NCBI GenBank assembly: GCA_963930645.1
Contig: OZ005655.1
Span: 132,707,626 to 132,771,625 of the forward strand
Source of the DNA: Salticus scenicus
Lineage: Eukaryota; Arthropoda; Arachnida; Araneae; Salticidae
Direction of reading: 5' to 3'
Length of the DNA: 64,000 nt
Position numbers and translations under genes: made by a program
In this document: positions 59,920 through 64,000 of the stretch, piece by piece
How the letters are laid out: each line of letters starts with the position of its first letter
How positions within the stretch are numbered: position 1 is the stretch's first letter
Notes under the pieces: generated by a model
Seen by the model: only the letters and a program-made list of their open reading frames with translations
What the model was told of the DNA's origin: nothing
Database searches by the model: none

Positions 59920-60641
59920 AAAATAAGAAAAAAATATTGGGTTCAAGGAAATTTTCGACCTGCAGCTTTTGATTAGTTTACAATTCAGAACACTATTTCA
60001 CCATTTTTACAAAATGTCAGTCTATAGGCATGCGTGTATAGCTAATTTTTTGTGGAAGCTATATCATGAACCTATGAATAATAGTTAACTAAACTTGATA
60101 TTGGACCTAGGTTTAATTGGCACTGATTGTATTTATAAATCGCCTGACAGGTGGCATTGCCATCTGATATTTTCAAAAATTTTAATATTGCAGTATATAA
60201 CAAAATTTTGTAATTGTTCATGATGATAATTATTTTTAATGAATAATTGTGAAATTAATAAGAGTTATTGAGAGTAGTAATAGTGAACTAGGAAAAAAAA
60301 TAGTGTGTATAGAATGGCATTTCTCCCACCTGGGAAGAAAGTACTCTCTAGGCGTGTAAAGTTTCAATGTGGGAATCTATCAAAAGAACGTCAATACCTT
60401 TAAAATGAATGATTGAATCATAGATTTGTGATAATTTAAAACAAATTAATCAATTAAAAAAAAGTATTTTTTCAGACGTCGCGGCATAAAACTGATTTTC
60501 TTTCCACATTTAATGCATACTTCTGTGAGGCAAAAACCGTTTGCATTCATCATGGAAAATATTGTTAATACATAAAATTGTTAACAAGTAATTTGTACAG
60601 AAAAATATGTAAAAAGTTTTGTAGTGGCTACAACACACTAG
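59920..60641 (+). mobile_element. Helentron-like element, diverged copy E10
   Basis: 5' part AAATATTGGGTTCAAGGAAA then TTTTCGACC, internal blocks as in E2 but diverged, and 3' end TTTTGTAGTGGCTACAACACACTAG (hairpin TTGTAG-TGG-CTACAA; CTAG 60638-60641, then T). The compensatory change in the hairpin stem (GG/CC to AG/CT) supports the stem. Confidence 0.55.
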
Positions 60642-60775
60642 TTCTTTATACTATGAGTTTCATTCACAAATATTTATTTTATAGATCAGCTTAAAACGCT
60701 TTCTCTTTGATTTTTACAAATGCATATTTTTTTTTATAAAAAAATTCCACCTCACTGTGCATTATTTCTCTTTTT

Positions 60776-61869
60776 TCTTTTTTACTTTCTTCTATATGTA
60801 ATATAGAGAAAGTATTGGATTCGCGAAAATTTTCGACCTCCGTTTTTTGACGGATCTACACGTTTTGGGATGTCCTGAACACGAATTGATAGTTTTTAGA
60901 AAATGTCTGTCTGTGTGTCTGTCTGTCTGTCTGTCTGTGTGTCTGTCTGTCTGTATCATTTTTTTGTGGACGCTGTATCTCACGAACATATGAATGAAAT
61001 TTAACCAAACTTGGTATTTAGTTGCACCCTGACATGAACTGGTGCCCATTAGATTTGGGGATCAATAGCTCAACAGGTGGCGCTGTAATCGCATTTTATG
61101 CAAATTTTTAACATGGCAGCATAGGACAAAATTCCGTATAAATGGGCATAATGAGAGTTATTTTAAACTTGTGATTGTAAAATGAATTTGAATTATTGAT
61201 GATAGTAGTAGTTAACTAGGAAAAAAAAATTGTGCATGGGGGGGCATCGGTTCCCCCCCTGGGGGGGAAGTACCCCCCCGGGGGGGTTAAATTTTGAAGA
61301 TGGGTATCATTCGAAAGATCTCGTCAATACCTTTAAAACGAATGGTTGAACCATAAATCTGTGATAATTTAAATAAAGTTATCGATTTTTTTTACTTTTA
61401 ACAAAAAAAAAACTTAGAAAAATAATCGTATTTTTTTTTTTTTTTTTTTTTTTTTTAAACGAAATTTTACCAAACTTGGTATTTAGTTGGTCCCCGACAT
61501 AAACTGTTGCTGATTATATTTGGGGATCAATAGCTCAACAGGTGGCGCTGTGATAGCATTTTATCTAAATTTTTAACATGGCAGCATAGGACAAAAATTC
61601 GTATAAATGTGCATAATAAGAGTTATTTTACACTTGTGTTTGTAAAATTAATATGAATTATTGATAATAGTAGTACGTAACTAGGAAAAAAATTTTGTGC
61701 ATGGGGGGGGCATCGCTTCCCCCCCTGAGGGTAAATTTTGAAGATGGGTATCATTCGAAAGATCTCGTCAATACCTTTAAAACGAATGGTTGAACCATAA
61801 ATCTGTGATAATTTAAAACAAAGTTATCGATTTTTTTTACTTTTAACAAAAAAAAAAAAAAAAAAAAAA

Positions 61870-61907
<38 letters not shown>

Positions 61908-62060
61908 TGTTAGTGATTGAATGTGTATTAATTTTCACAAAAAAAAAAAAAAAAAAAAAAAAAAGGAAAAAAAAATCTTTTTTTTTTTTAAATATTGTTA
62001 CTGATTGAATATGTATAGGAAAATATAGAAGAAAGTCTTGTGGTGGCCACAACATACTAG
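60776..62060 (+). mobile_element. Helentron-like element, copy E11 (best preserved)
   Basis: 5' TCTTTTTTACTTTCTTCTAT, (TGTC)n microsatellite (60904-60955), two internal units with GGTGGCGCTGT, G7/C7 alternating runs at 61239-61286, and 3' hairpin TTGTGG-TGG-CCACAA with CATACTAG (CTAG 62057-62060) followed by T. It shares diagnostic changes with E1 (GGGTATCATTCGAAAG). Poly-A/poly-T at 61850-61980. Confidence 0.65.
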
Positions 62061-62699
62061 TTCTTTTTTTTAATCATTTTCAATTTTTAATAAATTTTCG
62101 TAAGGATTTTTTAAAAATGTATTTAGAATACTTATTTAATTATATCTTGTAGTTCTTTGAAAGAAAAATTTTAAAGCTCATTTAGATAATTGCTTTTCAT
62201 TTAGATAAGCTTAATAAAATGCCATCGCATTAGTTGAAACTTTTACCAAAGTTAAAATTTTACTATTAAACTTTACTATAATGCACTAGAATTTCCTGTT
62301 CACTCTTCCGTACGTGTATTGATTAGTAAATGTTTAAAACTTTAACTACCCTTTAAACTATGATTATAACTTTAACTATAATACACATTAAGTGTTATTG
62401 AAGCTGAGATTTTTACAGACGCATATTGCATTATGAACATATTTCACAAAAGAGAAACAAGAGAGTTTTGTCATTATGTGTATTAAAATATACATTACAG
62501 ACGTTTTTAACTGCACGAAATATTAATAAATTTCAAATGATAAAAGTTGCATACATTTGCATAAAAGTTGCAAAAACATGCCTTTCAGATTTTCTTAAAC
62601 TGCATGAAATATTCATAGGTCTTAATTGATAAAAGTTGCATTAAAAACAGGTTAAAGTATTTTAAATAATTTATTTCTTATTTTAGTGAAAGCTAAATT

Positions 62700-62738
<39 letters not shown>

Positions 62739-63012
62739 GTGTTTATTAATAGAGATTTGTTTAAAGGAAATGTTTTCTTGAATTGAAAGATGTTTATTTA
62801 TTGGTGTCCAACCAACTGATTATGATTAAATATGCAGAATATTTCTATTTATGTCGAAATCTTGTGACCATTTTATAGTATACATATCGTCAAACGCAAA
62901 AAAATCGAGAATCAGAAAAAGTCTTTTAGAAAAAAAAATCCACTACATAGTTTTAAAAATACTAATGTACATGTGAAAGAGGACAAAATGCTGTATTATG
63001 AAATAATTAATT
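62061..63012. other. Gene-less stretch with (TA)n
   Basis: (TA)n at 62701-62736. The 67-codon frame at 62426-62629 shows no domain. Confidence 0.5.
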
Positions 63013-63232
63013 TAAGTATTTAGTTCTTTCACTTTGAGCAGCAATACAGGCTTTAATTTGATTTTTTATACTTTGTACGACTGACTTTATTGTTTTCATG
63101 TCAAGTTCGTCTCATACTTCTTGAAGGATACGCTCCAAATTGTAAAAATTCTTGGGTCCTTTTTCTCAACTTGTTATTTTATTAGTGCCAAAACAATTTC
63201 AATAGGGTTTAAATAAGATAAATATCAAATGC
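63013..63232 (-). pseudogene. Tc1-type transposase C-terminal relic
   Basis: Minus-strand frame (with stops) reads LFKPY.NCFGTNK (decayed DLNPIEN-type), KGPKNFYNLERILQEV.DELD, then SVVQSIKNQIKACIAAQ, matching the usual C-terminal order of Tc1-like transposases. No upstream catalytic part and no TIRs seen. Confidence 0.6.
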
Positions 63233-63296
63233 ACCAGACGATCGCACACGTTGCATTTGATTGAGTTGACTATTGTTAGGCATGGCAGCAGGTGAT

Positions 63297-63542
63297 TCAG
63301 AAGTCGACATCCATCAGATTGAGTATGTTCCTATTTTTAGCGCACTTGGTCGGCAGTTTGACAAGTGGAGTTGCATTACTTTTTCCAGGCTTCTTATGGA
63401 GGAACACAGATGCTGCGAGGAAGTCCATATTCTCGGATATCGTTTTCATGAATTTCTTATCTACTAAGCAATCCTAAGTGGCGTTAACCAGCTCATTAAA
63501 ATTAATTTCTTTTGAATCGGTTGACTTTTCCGGAGTTGACAT
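63297..63542 (-). pseudogene. Small unrecognised coding relic, 81 codons
   Basis: From ATG (63540-63542) to TGA (63297-63299) with one internal TAG at codon 23. Sequence MSTPEKSTDSKEINFNEL then, after the stop, DKKFMKTISENMDFLAASVF and PTKCAKN. Composition looks like real helical protein and codon use differs from surrounding AT-rich noise. Family not recognised. It directly precedes the Tc1 relic on the same strand. Confidence 0.35.
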
Positions 63543-64000
63543 GTCTAAAAATGCCTAAAAAAACATAAAAACTCTAATAAAATATGTTATGTTGACATAA
63601 ACGACCATATTTGACAATTTGTAAGTCAAACACATGTTTTAAAGGAAGAAAACAAGTGTGCCCACAACTGGTTACGTGAAGGTGCCCGCTACTGGGAATG
63701 ACAGTCATTTTTATAATGACAGAAAAAGCAATTTTCGGTCCACATTGTGGCAGACTTATATATTGTATCACAAAATATAACGAATATACTGCATGAATAT
63801 ACATTACACTTACATTTTCGAAATGATTCACTTCCATTTATCGCATTCAGAAAATATTCACAAATTACTTTTGTGTTGCTTTCTTGCAGATTTTTTTCAA
63901 TGCTTGTAGTTACTAAGCAAATGCTTCTATTCCCTTCGGAGTTAGCACAGAAATTTCGTACTCTCACAATACAAGTTTGACAGTACTCAAATCCACCATA
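63543..64000. other. Window end, no confident gene
   Basis: Overlapping frames on both strands (63574-63980) show no domain or repeat signature. Confidence 0.4.

Noticed and set aside
59702..59926. 74-aa ORF with a vague similarity to a GIY-YIG pattern
   Set aside because: Only IG.TER..AIREH fits; the Tyr residues and downstream blocks are missing.

Overview
The window reads as eukaryotic nuclear DNA, AT-rich and dense in mobile elements, most likely from an arthropod. A spider is my best guess, from the style of the repeats and the Tc1/mariner, Penelope and copia relics; this is inference, since no host gene identifies the species. I see no intact host protein-coding gene. Nearly all recognisable coding sequence is transposon-derived and broken by stops or frameshifts. 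The only non-transposon gene candidate is a tRNA-Thr-like gene at 8.6 kb, which may itself be a SINE head.

Layout. 1-2.6 kb: foldback MITE and a 130-bp G-rich tandem array. 2.6-6.9 kb: three copies (one inverted, two direct) of a family with 5' TC, a 3' hairpin and CTAG, interpreted as non-autonomous Helentron/Helitron-like elements; more copies lie at 13.0, 14.9, 16.1, 17.3, 23.5, 59.9 and 60.8 kb. 7.6-8.9 kb: diverged duplications around the tRNA-like gene. 9.4-10.2 kb: nested foldback MITEs. 10.4-11.1 kb: mariner relic. 11.14-20.37 kb: a putative composite transposon with matching ends, AGTC-rich subterminal DNA and a THAP-domain pseudogene split by a 6.1-kb intron; that intron also holds a foldback with two hammerhead-ribozyme-like motifs. 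20.84-22.19 kb: Tc1 element inserted beside or within a ~0.7-kb foldback.

24.29-29.80 kb: a complete, young Ty1/copia retrotransposon with 556-bp LTRs, target-site duplication and one gag-pol frame carrying three stops. 30.1-42.4 kb: about eight diverged copies of a ~0.7-kb unit in tandem, interrupted by a MITE, a mariner that itself holds two head-to-head Penelope-like copies, a Helitron and a foldback. 43.70-46.19 kb: an element with eight palindromic CCACTCCGTGGAC-type sites clustered near its ends. 46.3-47.5 kb: a 47-bp inverted-repeat element and a Penelope N-terminal fragment. 48.43-50.64 kb: a canonical Helitron carrying two internal tandem arrays. 55.85-58.56 kb: a Tc1/mariner-superfamily element with ~500-bp inverted repeats inserted in a TA microsatellite. 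59.5-62.1 kb: more Helentron-like copies. 63.0-63.5 kb: Tc1 relic and a small coding relic.

There are no operons or pathways here. The organising theme is nested insertion, often into TA microsatellites, which allows relative dating: array older than mariner, mariner older than Penelope pair; foldback older than Tc1; THAP element older than the elements in its intron.
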